Source of the DNA: Cytidiella melzeri
Taxonomy: Eukaryota > Basidiomycota > Agaricomycetes > Polyporales > Irpicaceae
Assembly (NCBI GenBank): GCA_022592445.1
Contig: JABYQR010000035.1
Coordinates: 1 to 64,000 of the forward strand
Direction: 5' to 3'
DNA length: 64,000 nucleotides
Shown: in pieces, positions 47,204-60,802 of the stretch
Layout: each line of letters opens with the position of its first letter
Numbering within the stretch: position 1 is the first letter of the stretch
Made by a program: the position numbers and the translations under genes
Notes under the pieces: model-generated
Told to the model about the DNA's origin: nothing
The model's database searches: none
Seen by the model: the letters and a program-made list of their open reading frames with translations, nothing else

Positions 47204-50200
47204 ATGGACGGCCTTTCACAGTTCAGTGCAGCAGACCTCGAGCTGCGAGCTGCGAAAGTTGCAGACCCTTCAATAGGTGAGCAAATATATTTGGTTTGGG
47301 TCAAGCCAACCTCTAAACTATCCTGGTAGACCTTAAGACGAAGGTTGCCACTGTAACCGAGCTTCGAGACATTGTCGACGCAGTGAAAGACCCAGAATCG
47401 GCTCGAGTAATCCCTCACATGATACCTGTGCTCCTTGACTGTTTAAGGTCTGGAGAACCATCATACCAGAAGGACAGCCTCGAATACACGTTTCGAAAGA
47501 CTCTATTGGAGGTTCTTCACCGCATACCGGTCAACGATGTCATCCGGCCACAGGCACATGCGTTTTTCTCTGGGATGTTGCATGTAATGCGAACAGACAA
47601 TGAGGAGAACGCCACCATCTGTTGCAAGGTGTCGTTGGAAATGGCTCGTTCGTTGCGGCCACTCGCGGATGATCTCGTCAAGGAATGGTTCGCACTCTTC
47701 CATGAACTATGTCGAGCGTTGCCCGGCTTAGTTGAAACAATGTTGTCGGAGAACTCGCTACCCATCGACCCGGCTGTGATACTGCCAAGTATGCAAAGTA
47801 TCAAGCTTCTTCATGAGCTCAGTACAGGGCTGTCACCCTGGATTCAGTCGCAGAGACAAGTCTCACTACCCGCCGCGCAAGAGAACATGCAGACCTATTT
47901 TGAAGTGATAGATATTGTTGCTCCCGCGCAGAAGACGGCTAGAGAGAATTACGAAGCAATGGGCAACATCTGGAGTGGATTGGCCCCGACCGTTCGAAAT
48001 GTCCAGACGTATATTGACATGGTGTCGACGCAAATCAAAGTACGTTCTGTGCACTCATGTCTGTTACTTGCCAACCGAGGACCTTGTAGATTATGTCCTT
48101 CATGGCGATGGTGTTCCGTGCGAGTGGTCAAACAGCAGACTCTCATGAGGCAGAAACGGAGAGACTACTCCTCATCATTCTGCGGATGCTCCAGGATACT
48201 CCCACCACAGCCATAACAGCACGCAAGGTCTGTGTATACGTAATTGATGGCTAGTAACAATAGCTGACGGCAGTACAGGACCTCCTCCTAGTTTTCCGCC
48301 ACTTCATAACCTTTCCGCAGCGCCGTTGCCTAATCTCCCATGTCGACAAAATATTGGACGAAGGTGTCATTCTCGGCACTAGTATTAGCAGTCAGGAGAC
48401 CGTCCGGTGGGTGCGATGTGATCTGAGCATTTCTCCCTCCTTATTCAACTGCCTTACTCTAGCACTCCTGCCTTCAGCTGTGTTACTGATCTGATGCATC
48501 ACCTCCGAATGGAACTCACTCCCACACAAATACGGCGAATTTGTAACATTTATATGGTGCAACTTCACAATCCTAACCTGAATAATACAATTCACGTGAT
48601 GGTATGCAAGGCGGTCCACTCCATGGCGGACGCAGCTGTGACCAAGGATACGCCTCAAAACGCGAACAAGCTCCTCAACATGCTGTTCGAAAGCATCGTG
48701 GACAAGCTCGAATCGATGGGACTTGTGTACAAGGAGATTACGGCTAGAGTGGAGCGAGCAAGGAAGAAGGCCTCGAAGGAAGATCCTGATGAACCTGACA
48801 TCTTCTTTATCGAAAAGGCTCGCCCAGCGATTAATGCAACCTATGCGGTTGAAAAGGTGGAAGAGCTTGTGATTGGTACGTACGCGATTTTTTGTTTTAC
48901 TTCTGACTCGGGCCGTGAACACACCTGTTAGAATATCGCGCGCTATATCGAAATATTCTGGTCGCTCTGCGTGGTTTCCTGAACGGGTTCAAGAAATGCG
49001 ATGGGCCAGCTCCCGACAGTCTCACTGTCGGGCGTCTGTTTGAAGGCCTCGTGAATGGGTTTTGGTTGTTCGAGCAAGATTCTCGCGAATACCCGGAGTG
49101 CATGGAGACCAGCGCGCTCCTGCTCATGGAGTTCAATCTTCATGTCTTTCAGGAGGTTTGGACGACAAAGATGGAGTTCATGTTCCAGAATGTCGAACGA
49201 CGACCCACCATGATAGGTTTCGCCCAGCACCTTTTCCAGCGCGAGTCGCATTCTCCGACGTTGGTCGCTATAGTTCTCAGGTTTTGTCTGGGGCGGCTGG
49301 AGCAACTTGGAGATCTTGATGAGATGATGGCCGCAGTGGTCATCAAGTGGTTCAAGACTGTATTCCAGGCGGTAACGATACACGCTGCGAGCAACGAGCC
49401 GATTCTCGCCTCACACCTCGGCAGGCTGATTATGGACTGTTTTCCTCTCGCAGCAAAAGCGCCGCGGCCGACCAACTACTACCACCTCCTTCGTACACTC
49501 TTCCGCGCGATCGGAGGTGGAGGCGGCCGGTTTGAGATACTGTACAAGGAGGTGCTGCCTCTCTTACCAGAGATGCTCGAGTGTCTTCATAAACAGCTAT
49601 TGGCCTCAGAAGGCTACCCTCGCGATATGCTTGTTGAGCTCTGCCTTACAGTGCCTTTGCGGCTGACCCATCTCCTTCCGTATCTCACATATCTGATGAA
49701 GCCTCTTGCGCTTGCTCTCAAGGGGAGTCCAGAGCTAGTATCACAGGGCCTAAGAACACTGGAGCTTTGCATTGACAACCTCCAGCCCGACTTCCTCGAT
49801 CCGACTCTCAACAGCGTGCTGCGAGAGCTTATGGAAGCTCTCCACAGTCATTTGAAGCCCCTTCCTGCCAATCACCATCACGCGCACACCACAATTCGCA
49901 TTCTGGGAAAGCTGGGAGGAAGGAATAGGCGGTTACTGGAGAGACCTCCTGAGCTGCAATACCGGATGCATTCGGAGAGCACCAAGGTTCGTTTCTCGTT
50001 CGCCGGAAGCCCTGGCAGTATGGAGCTTGGCTCGGCCGTCGCCCTCGCGTGTCGTACGCTCACCTCCGGAAGGGCGGGAGTGCCGTACAGAGAGCACGCT
50101 TTCAATATATTGGAAACAGTGTCAACGCTGGTTGTTGCAGAGGTGAGTGCATCTTGTGCAGTGCTCAAGTATACCCGGCCAATGTCCTACAGGGTGCCAA

Positions 50201-53200
50201 GGGCCGTGATCGCGAAGAAGTCCTGCTGCGCTGCCTTGAAGGGATCTTTGACACGGTACATCTTCCAGAACTCGAAGAACGAGCGAGCGCGTTCATTCGT
50301 TTACTCGCACGACATGTTTTCAACGCCGAAGTTCGGAAAGGGTCTACACGCGAAACTGTACCTCGGCGTTTTCCAAATCCTATCTTCTCCTGCTTTCTTG
50401 ACTCGCTGCCGCATGGTCTGGCTCGTGCGAACGCACAAGAAGCTGCAAAGGCAGAAGAACTGGTCTCGACGATCGTCAAGGAGCTTCTAAATCTGTCGGT
50501 TACCCCAGAACTCACGGCGGCTGACATCCGGACCAGTCTTCAGCAATTAGCAAATCGTTTTAATAGCCTGTGCTTGGAAGATTACTGGGTTAGGAATAGA
50601 GCGGGCTGTGTCGGGATCAAGATCCTGACAACAACGGAACTCGGCGCGAACTGGATCAACGAACGAGTGGTCGATGTCACGCGGACTCTTCTTCACGTCC
50701 TCAAGAACATGTCCTACGAGCTTTCAAAGGATGTTGCTCAAGTCACCGACGTTATGTTCAGCGTCCTGCGATCCTGCGTGTCCGTTATGACCGCGGACAG
50801 CACTAATGTGGCTGCCAAAGCTAGCGTCAGCAACCTCGTTGGTATCTATTTTGGCGAACTGCAAGGCCAGAACCCGATTGTTCGCAAAGCAGCCCAAGAT
50901 TCTATCGAGATGTTGTCACAGCTACTTGGAGTACCGGCCGTTGAGATATTGTTGCCACAGCGCGAGCGTATGCTGACCACTATATACACGAAACCCCTAC
51001 GAGCTCTCCCGTTCCCTGTTCAGATCGGCATGATTGAGGCCGTGCGGTACTGTCTCAACCTCGATCCTCCTCTTCCGGAACTCAATGAAGAGCTTCTTCG
51101 CCTATTACACGAGGCTCTAGCACTCGCTGATGCAGATGATGCGGCTCTTATGAACCGAGTCAATCTGCGGCAAAGCTCTATGGAGATCATCAAGCTCAGG
51201 GTAGCTTGCATCAAGCTCCTCACAGCCGCCATGCCCCTGACCGACTATTTCTCTAAGCATAATACAACGAGGCAACGGTAGGCCATCTCATGACGTATCT
51301 CTGATACCATAGCCAATGATATCCTGCAGAGTGACAAGCGTCTACTTCAAGTCTCTGTACTCTAATATCCAAGATGTCAAGCAAGTCGCGCACGAAGGTC
51401 TTCGCATAGCCCTCAAGCACCAGAATCGTCTACCGAAGGATCTTTTACAGACAGGGCTGCGGCCCATACTTATGAATCTTGCAGATCCCAAGCGCTTGTC
51501 AGTCTCCGGCCTTGAGGGCCTTGCTCGTCTCCTAGAACTCCTCACGAACTACTTTAAAGTCGAGATTGGACACAAGCTCCTCGATCATTTCCGTATCGTG
51601 GCAGACCCACAAATGCTCCAGCAGTCGTCCCGACTATCGTTGATGGAGAATGAAGGCATCACGAAGCTCAACCGTCTTGTGAACATCTTCCACCTGTTAC
51701 CATCCGCTGCAAACATATTCCTGGATAATCTCGTCAACGCCATCGTGCAGACTGAGGCTCAGATGCATTTCTCAGGCCAAAGCCCCTTCTCCGAGCCGCT
51801 TGCAAAATATCTTGACCGCTATCCCACGGATGCGATCGACTTCTTCATGCGTCATCTCCAGTTCCCGAGACATGTTCGCACGTTGCGTAGTATTTTACAA
51901 GCCCAACTGGCCCCTAAAGTACTGCGAGAACTCATGTCGAGGACGCCCACTATCATATCTGCCTGCTTCGAGAGTCGTGACCCGGGCTTGGTTCTCCCGG
52001 GACTCCTGCTCTGCTCGGACATAGCGGAGCTTGCGCCCCATTGGCTGGGCGAAAATGACTATGTCATTCAAGCTCTCCTGGCCCTTTGGCGTTCTGAAGG
52101 CAAAGCGGATCACACTCTAGTTTCGCAGGGAGACACCACACAGAGGCACACCGTATTAGTCTCAATCTTCATCAAAGCGCTGGAGCAGAGCCCTCGAGTT
52201 GATCTCTTGTTCGATCTCGTCGCCATTTTCAACCGGCAGCTTCCCCTTGACCTCATCCACATCTGCCATTTCCTCTATCGTCACGTAGCCCTCAATCCTA
52301 GCCTCCATTATCGCCGCAACATCCTAACCAGATTTATCATTTGGTTTGAGGACGAGTCGTATTCATGGAAGCACAAAACCTATGCGCTGCGCTACATCAT
52401 CACTCCCACCATTCTGGTAAATGCCGCACGACCGCCCAAGGAGGGCCTTCTCGATTCCGATATGATCCAATGGTTCCACGCACATATTTGGGTTCCAATG
52501 AATGAGGACACGGCATTTGCAGCTGCGGATGACATATTCGTCATTGAACTTCTCCATTTTACCACAGTCTTGGTTCACCAATATCCTGAGCTCCTCGCTG
52601 AGGCTAAAAAAGATATCATCAAATGCGCCTGGCACTACATCAACCGTGAGGACGCTCTGGTAAAACATACTGCGTATCTCCTTGCCGCTCGTTTCTTCGA
52701 AGCGTGGGAAGGTCCCCAGAAGTTTCATCTCACCGCTTGGACTGGATTGTTGAGTCGACCCCAGATAGAAGGCAAAGCTCTTGTTCGACAAGCTTTGGAT
52801 ATCCTTGCCCCGGTGCTTATGCGCACACAGCCTACGGAAACTGGGTACCCTCCATGGGCCAAAACCACTCGACGATTGCTAGCTGAAGAGAATGGAGGAT
52901 TCTCGCAAGTTGCTACAATTTACGGGCTCATGGGCCGACATTCCTCGCTATTCTATCCGGTGCGATCGCTGTTCATTCCACATATAGTGAACTACGTCGT
53001 GAAGCTTGGTTTACTACCAGCGTCCAGCATAGAGAGCCGCATCTGCTCTGTCGAGATCTTACAGGTCGTCTTCGAATGGGACAAGAAAGCAGCTGCTGCA
53101 AACTCACCGGACGGGGTTATTCCCGATGATGTCACTTGGTCCACTCCGTTACCTTTCAGAGAGTCAATTGTCAGCTTTCTCATGCGACTGACAACAGGAA

Positions 53201-56200
53201 TGATTGATTTGCAATCTCGCATTGCCGTCGCGCATCGAGCGCTGAACCTCTTGCGATCGCTATGCGGTGCTTCTGGATGGACTGATGTAACTGTGAAACT
53301 CCACTATTTTGCGCGGGCTCTACAGGTGCGCCAGCCTCTGTTTTCGTCTAAATTCATCTCATATCGTAGCAGGGTGATCTTAACGGCGACCCAGCTGTCG
53401 CATCGGCAATTGCGGCTGCCAAGGTGCTGAACACCGTGACAACTGAGAAACCAGATTCGTGGTACACTGCTAACGCTGACATCTTGAACAAACTCATCCG
53501 AAAGGGTCTACTCTCCGAAGATGCTGTACTTCATGATGCGCTTCACCCCATTTTCGATCGCCTCATTCGCCTGTATCCTCTACCCAAGGAGGACGAAAGC
53601 GAAGTTAGCGAACTGGGAGACTTCTTTGCCTTCGTTCGCACATCTATCGGAGAAAGCTTGCGAAACACGACTAGCGTCAGAGGAGCGCTTCTTATGCTCA
53701 AATCCGTCGTTCAGGTCACTCCAGAGCGTATTCAAATGTTCAGCGGACCCATCATGAAGCTTTTGAGCATAAAAGCAAAGGATCATCTTCAGTCAGCCCC
53801 CAATACCAGTGGATACGACAGCTCGGTCCGTCATGTCATCATCATCCTCGAAATCTGTCAGATCTCTGTCGCCTACCTTGGAGATCAACGCAAGCACTTC
53901 ATCACTGCTCTGATTAGCTTGATAGAGAAGTCAAAGAGCGGACACCTATGCAAGTTCATGCTTGACATGACACGTGCATGGGCTTTGAACAGCCGTGAAT
54001 CATTCCCTAGTATGAAAGACAAGGCGAACATACTGCTGAAAATGACGAGCTTCGAATACAGGAGTGGCGAACGTGGCGAAGCTCTTGTTCAGAGTTACCT
54101 AGAGCTCATCTACGAGATCTACACAGAACCCACTTTACGAAGGAGCGATTTGACCACGCGCCTTGAGCAGGCATTCCTGCTAGGCTGTCGTGCCACAGAT
54201 CCCAACATGCGCGAGCGCTTCATCGACCTTCTGGAATCCAGCATACCCCGTTCACTCTTCGCGCGGCTGTCGTATATCTTCGGTGTACAAAACTGGACAG
54301 CTCTCTCAGACAGAAATTGGATCTTTTTGGCCCTGCATCTACTTCTATCATGTATTGACGGCGACTCTCAGCTTGTGCCCGACAGGAGAATCGCCCTGGA
54401 CACTGCTTTAGTTGCTTCGCCGTTCGCACTTGGTCGCACGTCGTCAATCATTCGCCCTTTTCAACGCCTTTTGTTTTTGGATCCGGAGAAAGCTCATGAC
54501 GCTTGGGTATCCATTTTCCCAAGTGCCTGGGCAACTCTTACGCGCCGTGAACAAGTGGACATCACCCACCATCTCATTGCACTCCTTAGCAAGGATTATC
54601 ACATCGCTCAAGCCGAGCAGCGCCCGAATGTCATTCAGACCCTCCTGGCAGGTATTCAAACCTGCTCTCCCCCGATCACTCTTCCGCCACATCTTGTAAA
54701 ATACCTGGCGAAGAATTTTGGCGCTTGGCATGTGTCCATGCAGATTCTCGAGAACTCTCTTGAGTACGTACGGGACGACGAACTGATTGTGCGAGACGCA
54801 GTATATGACTCCTTGAGTGAAGTCTATGCCGAGGTTGCCGAGGAAGACTTGTTCTACGGGACTTGGAGACGACGATGTATTTATCCAGAAACAAACATGG
54901 CCATCGCTTTCGAGCAGATCGGGATGTGGGAACAGGCGTCTACGATGTACGAAGCTGCTCAGGCGAAATCTCGAGCAGGGCTCATTCCGTTTTCCGAGCC
55001 AGAATACTGCCTGTGGGAAGATCACTGGATCCTAGCAGCAGAGAAGCTCCAGCAATGGGACGCGCTATATGAGCTCGGTCGGAGCGAAAACAATTACGAG
55101 TTGATGCTGGAAAGCGCGTGGCGGAACAAAGATTGGACCGAGAATAGAGAAACTCTAGAAGAGCAAATCGCCCTTCTGCCCTCTGTTGGTACACCGAGGA
55201 AGCGTGTCTTCGAAGCATTCGTTACTCTTCTCAAGTCTCCAGGGGCAATCGAGAAGAATACAGAGTTCACGAAAGCTCTTGAGGACGGGATGCAGTTGGC
55301 CTTACGCAAATGGATAAGCTTGCCCCACCAGCTGACCAATGCTCATGTGCCACTACTTCAACACTTCCAACAATTCGTTGAGCTGCAGGAAGCTGTACAA
55401 ATTTTTGGCTCGTTGTCGAGCACCAGTGCTCAAAACCTGGAGAAGAAGTCATCGGATCTCAAGATGGTACTGCAGGCCTGGAGAGAGAGGCTTCCGAACA
55501 TCTGCGACGATATCACTATATGGAGCGATCTCGTGGCTTGGCGACAGAATGTCTTTGACGCGATCAACAAGACGTATATTCCGTTGATTAACTCGAACCC
55601 CCAAGCGGGTGCCACGACAAGCACGACGAACACTTATGGTTATAGAGGTTACCACGAGACGGCCTGGATCATCAACCGGTTCGCACACGTGGCGCGCAAG
55701 CACGACCTGCTAGACGTATGTTTCAATTCCTTGAACAAGATCTATACTCTGCCGAACATCGAGATCTCAGAGGCATTCTTGAAGTTAAGGGAACAGGCAC
55801 GCTGTCACTACCAGAAACCCGGAGACCTCGCAGCTGGCCTGGAAGTTATCAACAACACGAACCTAATGTACTTCTCCACTGAACAGAAAGCCGAGTTCTA
55901 CATGCTGAAGGGCATGTTCTTTGCGAAGTTTGAGGACCACGAAGAGGCGGGTCATGCATTCGGCTCCGCTGTCCAGCTGGATGTCAGTCAGGCCAAAGCT
56001 TGGGGTGCATGGGGGAAGTACAGCGATCGAATGTTCAAGGAAAATCCGAAGGACATGACGCACGCATCTAGCGCTGTTAGCTGCTACCTTCAGGCCGCCG
56101 GTCTTTACAAGAATCGCAAGAGCCGTCCGTTCTTGACTCGTATTCTATGGCTGCTCAGCATCGACGACACTTCTCTCGCCATCTCGCGCGCATTCGACAC

Positions 56201-58769
56201 GTACAAGGGAGACGCTGCATTCTGGTATTGGATTACGCTGATCCCTCAGCTGTGTCTCTCTATATCTCATAGGGAGGTTAAGCAAGCCCGGTACATTTTG
56301 CTCAATCTGGCTAAGCTATTTCCGCAGGTATGTACCTAACTCACACTGGAACTCTTGCGCTCATTGTACAACGATAGGCACTCTTCTTCAACCTTCGCAC
56401 CACACGGGAAGAGATGGGCCAGCTACGCAAGCAAACGGCTATGCAAGCGCAAGCGCAAGCTCAGCGCGCTCTCTCCCAGCAGCAGAGTGCAGTTATGCCA
56501 GAAGGCTCGCAAGGTGCTGCCAACGAGCTCAACGGAAATGTTCAGTCCACACGCCCGTCCGCTGAAGATGCGAGCAATCAGGCAAGAGGGGCCACCGATG
56601 AAAATGGAAGCACCGCGCGTTTTGCTCAGCGCAGTGCAGAAACGACTTCAGGTCAACCTTATCGTCCAGCCTGGGAACACGTCGAAGAAGTCGGCCAGAT
56701 ACTGAAGACAGCATTCCCATTGCTCATCATGAGTCTCGAGACCATCGTTGAACAACTCATTCAGCGATTCAAGACTACGCCAGAAGAGGAGATATACCGA
56801 CTAATTTGGATGCTGTCTGCAGATTGCACAGTGGTAAGCTTTACTCTTGGATATCGCTCCCTCGGTGAACCTCACCGACGCCTAGAACTTCGTCCCCCGA
56901 ATGTCCCTGCCTGATGACGACGGATCGATCCCTCCTAATACGATGACTAATATCAGTCGCCTAGCCCAAAATCTCCATCATCAGATCCGCGTAAGTGGTG
57001 AATTATTTCTGTGATGGCAATTATAGTGACGCCTCTTTAGAAAGACTACGAAGACGACTTCATCAACAGCAAGCCAAGCTTCTCCGAATATTTGCAACGG
57101 CTGCAGCAATGGAAAGTGAAGTACGAGAAAGTGTTAGATAACCGCCCCCGCTTTCAGTCATTGGACTCGGCTAGTCATTACTTGACTGATTTTCAGTACA
57201 CGAAATACGACGATGTAGAAGTGTTTGGCCAATACACTGAGGTATGTCTTTTATTGAGTGATGTTGCAACACTGTAGCCAACTTTGCTTCCAGGACAAGG
57301 ATAGCAACCAGCACTTCATCAAGATTCAGAAGTTCGAGGCGAAATTCGAGAATTGTCGCTCTCAGGGATACTGCTTCCGGCGTCTGACAGTACACGGGCA
57401 TGATAACTCCAAGACTTGTTATGCTCTCCAGTTGCCTTCAGGAAGACATTGTCGACGCGAAGAGCGTGTCATGCAGCTTTGTCGAACGTTCAACGGGTTT
57501 GTTTCGATCTATTCAACAGATAGCACGCCGCTCACAACGAGTTTCCAGTGTACTTGCTCGCAAGAAAGAAAGCCACAAGCGAAATTTGCACTTCCACTGC
57601 CCTGTTGCGATCCCTTGTGCTACTAACATGCGGCTGCTTGTCAATGATCCTTCGTATGTAAATTTCGGAGACATTTACGAGCAATACTGCGACGAGAGTG
57701 GGATCGGACGAGAAGACGTTGTATTCCTGCTGGGTGAGAAGATCAAAGCTATCGTGCGGGGATTGAGGGAGCATAAGGATCTTACTGTGAGTATAGCATT
57801 GCGGCACCGATGACGATTACTGACGTGTGAATATAGCGGAGACAGCAAGAGGTTTTCAACTTCAAGAGAGAGCTCATGGACGAAATACGGCAGAAACTCA
57901 TTCCTGAGGATGTCCTTACTCAAGTACATTCTATAACGTGTCTCCGCGTGACGTGTTGCTGATCTGAGTTTAGTACATGATACGAATCATGAGTGGTCCT
58001 AGCGAGCTCTGGCGTATGCGAAAACAATTTGCCCTGCAAATCGCGGCTACCAGTTTCTTGACGTACGCGTTTTCAATTGGTAGTAGAACCCCATCGCGCT
58101 TCCACGTGTCTCGAGCTACCGGACAAATTGCTATGAGCGAAGTGCTGCCAGGCAAGTACCGGTGTTAATCAATATGACTATGTATCTCCATTAACAACGT
58201 CGATTGTAGGTCAAGGTCCTCAGCATCCCGTATGCTATACGTCGGAGGCAGTCCCTTTCCGCTTGACCGGAAACATGCAGCATTTCATTGGGCCGGTCTT
58301 CACAGAAGGCATTCTAGCATCTGGTATGATGACCATCGCAAGGTGTCTGACAGAGCCCGAGGTACGTCTACATGGCAGAGCTGAATGCTGACGCTGATAC
58401 GGTGCGTATAGTATGAACTCGACCAGCAACTGTGCTTGCATGCTCGGGATGAGGTGATCACTTGGCTGGTCATGACGAAGAGACCCTTGGTCTTTGATCT
58501 GGCATTCCGAACACATGTGAGCGCTCACGTGGATAGCGTGGTGAAAAAGGCGGAGATTATGGCATGCAAGGTCGAGCGCGAACAGGTGAGTGCCCGAAGA
58601 GTCGGTTGCTTGCAAGGGTCTTGACGCACTGCGCTAGGCCATGAATTTGCAGTACCTGCAAGGGTCCAACGCCACTCCTGTCTTCCATTCTGTGACGAAC
58701 TTGATATCGACAGCTACAAACCCTTTGATGATGGCGAGGATGAACGAGCATTTCATGTTTTGGTATTGA
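47204..58769 (+). CDS. TRA1: Tra1/TRRAP, PIKK-family pseudokinase scaffold of SAGA and NuA4
   Basis: Tra1 (roughly 3,500 residues here) is the activator-binding scaffold shared by the SAGA and NuA4 histone acetyltransferase complexes. Exon 1 begins MDGLSQFSAADLEL, and a donor at about 47,278 joins it to DLKTKVATVTELRDIV. The first two thirds are helical HEAT-type repeats (for example FQEVWTTKMEFMFQNVERRP). The FAT domain covers about 53.4-56.9 kb (AWIINRFAHVARKHDLLDVC). The kinase-like domain at about 57.3-58.5 kb includes FEAKFENCRSQGYCFRRLTV and FGDIYEQYCDESG. Where active PIKKs have catalytic loop and DFG-like residues, it reads RATGQIAMSEVLPG, as expected for this catalytically dead family. 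The FATC end is MMARMNEHFMFWY. Many short introns are present and the frame is intact throughout. Confidence 0.95.
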
Positions 58770-59062
58770 TGCTTTGCTAACTATCTCTGTATTGAATCGC
58801 ATGTGCGGTATAGAGTATTATTGAATGGATCAAGTATGCGTTAGCTGAGTTCCTACGTTGCGAGTTTATTCTCAGGAAAGTCGTCATTGTTCTGCATGCA
58901 AGTGCTAAAACATGAGGACTACCCGACCCACGGACCTATCTGAACTAAGATACAAAAAGAGGACTACGCGGAAACGTACATTCACTAGCAAGCCACAAAA
59001 GTGTAAGAAGCGACTGGAGAAATGTCAGGAGTGATAGCAGGACGATATTATGCTTGTGGTAA

Positions 59063-60241
59063 TCATTCATGCCGAGCTAGCTGTACCCTATCGTATTTCC
59101 TGTTGATTCCGCCGACGCAGATCTTCACCAGTCGTTGGGCGGTGAGTGGTTGTCCTTCGTACCGTGTAGTGTCTACTATATCCCTTTGAGCTCCGTTCTG
59201 CGGCTTCAAATGGTCGTCCAAGGATGTAAGATATGCGGTTGCTCGAGGGTCGTTTCCGATCTGAAAAAATTGAATCCCTACCTGCCAGGGGTTTGACCGT
59301 CGTCAGTGCGTCGCAGAATATATGCGCAAGATATATCCCACCTGGTCTAGAGGGTAGTGATGCTCTTGCAACCATCTGGCATGCGCAACAATCACATCCT
59401 CGGGATCATCAGCTGCAACTCTTTGTCAGTAAGATGGATAACCCGCGGTGTAAAAGAACTGCATACTGGCTTCGCCGTCGGTAATGATGATGTAGTTCAC
59501 CTTCTTAACGTTCGAGTGGTCAATATGAGGGTTTATCAGGTTTCTTCTATAGGCCAAGAGAAGACCGTCGAGCCGCGATCCGATGTTGGTACCGCCCTTG
59601 GGGTCAGGGGATACGCAATTAAAAGCGTCTAGCACCTCCTGCCTGGACTGAGGGGTTTCCATCCGTAAGTGACAGACGCAGGTATTTGAATATTAAGAAT
59701 GCAAACCTTTACGTGGGCCCTTGATGCACTCTCCTGGTTTAGAAACTCAAGATCAATGCCGTCCTTGTCGTAGGCGCAAAGCATCTCTGCGACTTCAGAG
59801 ATTACATGCCTGACCTATACTCGTCAAACTGAATCAGACACATTCACGGCATGAACTGAAAACAGGTCCACGGCTTACCGATGCCCACCGAGAGGTCTCC
59901 CTGGTGTCAGAACCGCCATATTCTTCCGCATACCCATGGTGTAGCAGCATAGAGCCAGAGTCGTCGAGAATAATGACGGTGTCATAGTTTGCCAGCATCC
60001 TGAGCTCCTCTTCTGTGACCTTTTCCTGCGGCTTGGTACTGGAGCTGCCCGCTTTGGCTTCCTCTCGCCCTTTTAGACCTCCTTCAAGGTCATGTTTGTT
60101 CTCACCAAAAAGGAAATCTGTGTTGTCGTATTCCTGAACGGCTTGTTCATACGAGGGCGGTGGCAATTCGTGAAAAGCTGGACTTGAAGGTCCTGCGTTG
60201 GCAGCACTTGATAGTCTACGAAGAAAGGATGGGATAGGCAT
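59063..60241 (-). CDS. von Willebrand factor A domain protein with N-terminal PPxY motif
   Basis: This is a cytosolic vWA-domain protein of about 310 residues. From the ATG at 60,241 the N-terminus carries ELPPPSYEQA (PPSY at residues 28-31), a ligand type for WW domains such as those of Rsp5/Nedd4 ubiquitin ligases. The vWA fold starts at YDTVIILDDSGSM, with an intact MIDAS DxSxS at residues 93-97. It continues through VRHVISEVAEMLCAYDKDG, then FNCVSPDPKGGTNIG, whose Thr is the second MIDAS element, then KVNYIIITDGEAS, where Asp is the third. It ends VGIQFFQIGNDPRATAYL and a basic tail with NRKYDRVQLARHE. Introns lie near 59,820, 59,680 and 59,430. Similar stand-alone vWA proteins are common in basidiomycetes, but their role is not known. 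Confidence 0.82.
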
Positions 60242-60802
60242 AGATGGCCGAGTTGTGTTGAGACGTACTTTAGCTCTGTCTTATATAGTTTGCGGAACAA
60301 GGAATGTGGCTATGGCCTTTGCGCTACTTTTTGAGACGTGCGGATGCAAAACAACATGAAAAGATATCTAGAATTCGAACCAACAGTGGGCTGTGCAGGC
60401 CCTCCTGAAGGCCTCTGGGCCGTGCATAACGAGATAGTCAGATGCATGCGAGGACTGAGGAACGTTGTAACGAAAATGCAGGGGCTATGCTCTGGATCAC
60501 ACGCTCACATCTCCATGATCCAGAAGGCCCTGCCAGTGGCCATGGCCAGTGGCGATGGCCAGTGGCGTCCTCAAGCCGGTGGTTTTACTCGTTCAGCAGA
60601 TAACATACACAGCACCACAACGGATCCGGCACACAACAGAGCTGCTTGTGTTTGGAACAGATCAAGCCACTACAACAACCGCAATTGCTACAGTAGTACT
60701 TAACTACTGCGACGTGGCACCAGTGATGCTCTCACCCCGCACTCACCAGACGCCGGCTAAAAAAGGCGCAGCCTGCGACCACGCTATCCTCGCCACCGCC
60801 GC
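60242..60802. other. Spacer between vWA and bromodomain genes
   Basis: These 561 bases hold the promoter of the vWA gene and the 3' end of the bromodomain gene, both on the minus strand. Apart from the short tandem repeat listed separately, nothing is recognisable. Confidence 0.55.
60532..60567. repeat. 13-base tandem repeat, 2.8 copies
   Basis: The unit GCCAGTGGC(C/G)ATG occurs twice in full and once in part. It lies about 300 bases upstream of the vWA start. Confidence 0.85.

Noticed and set aside
57255..58600. Loss of kinase residues in Tra1 as a mutation
   Set aside because: Absence of catalytic residues is a family trait of Tra1/TRRAP, not damage; the frame is intact.
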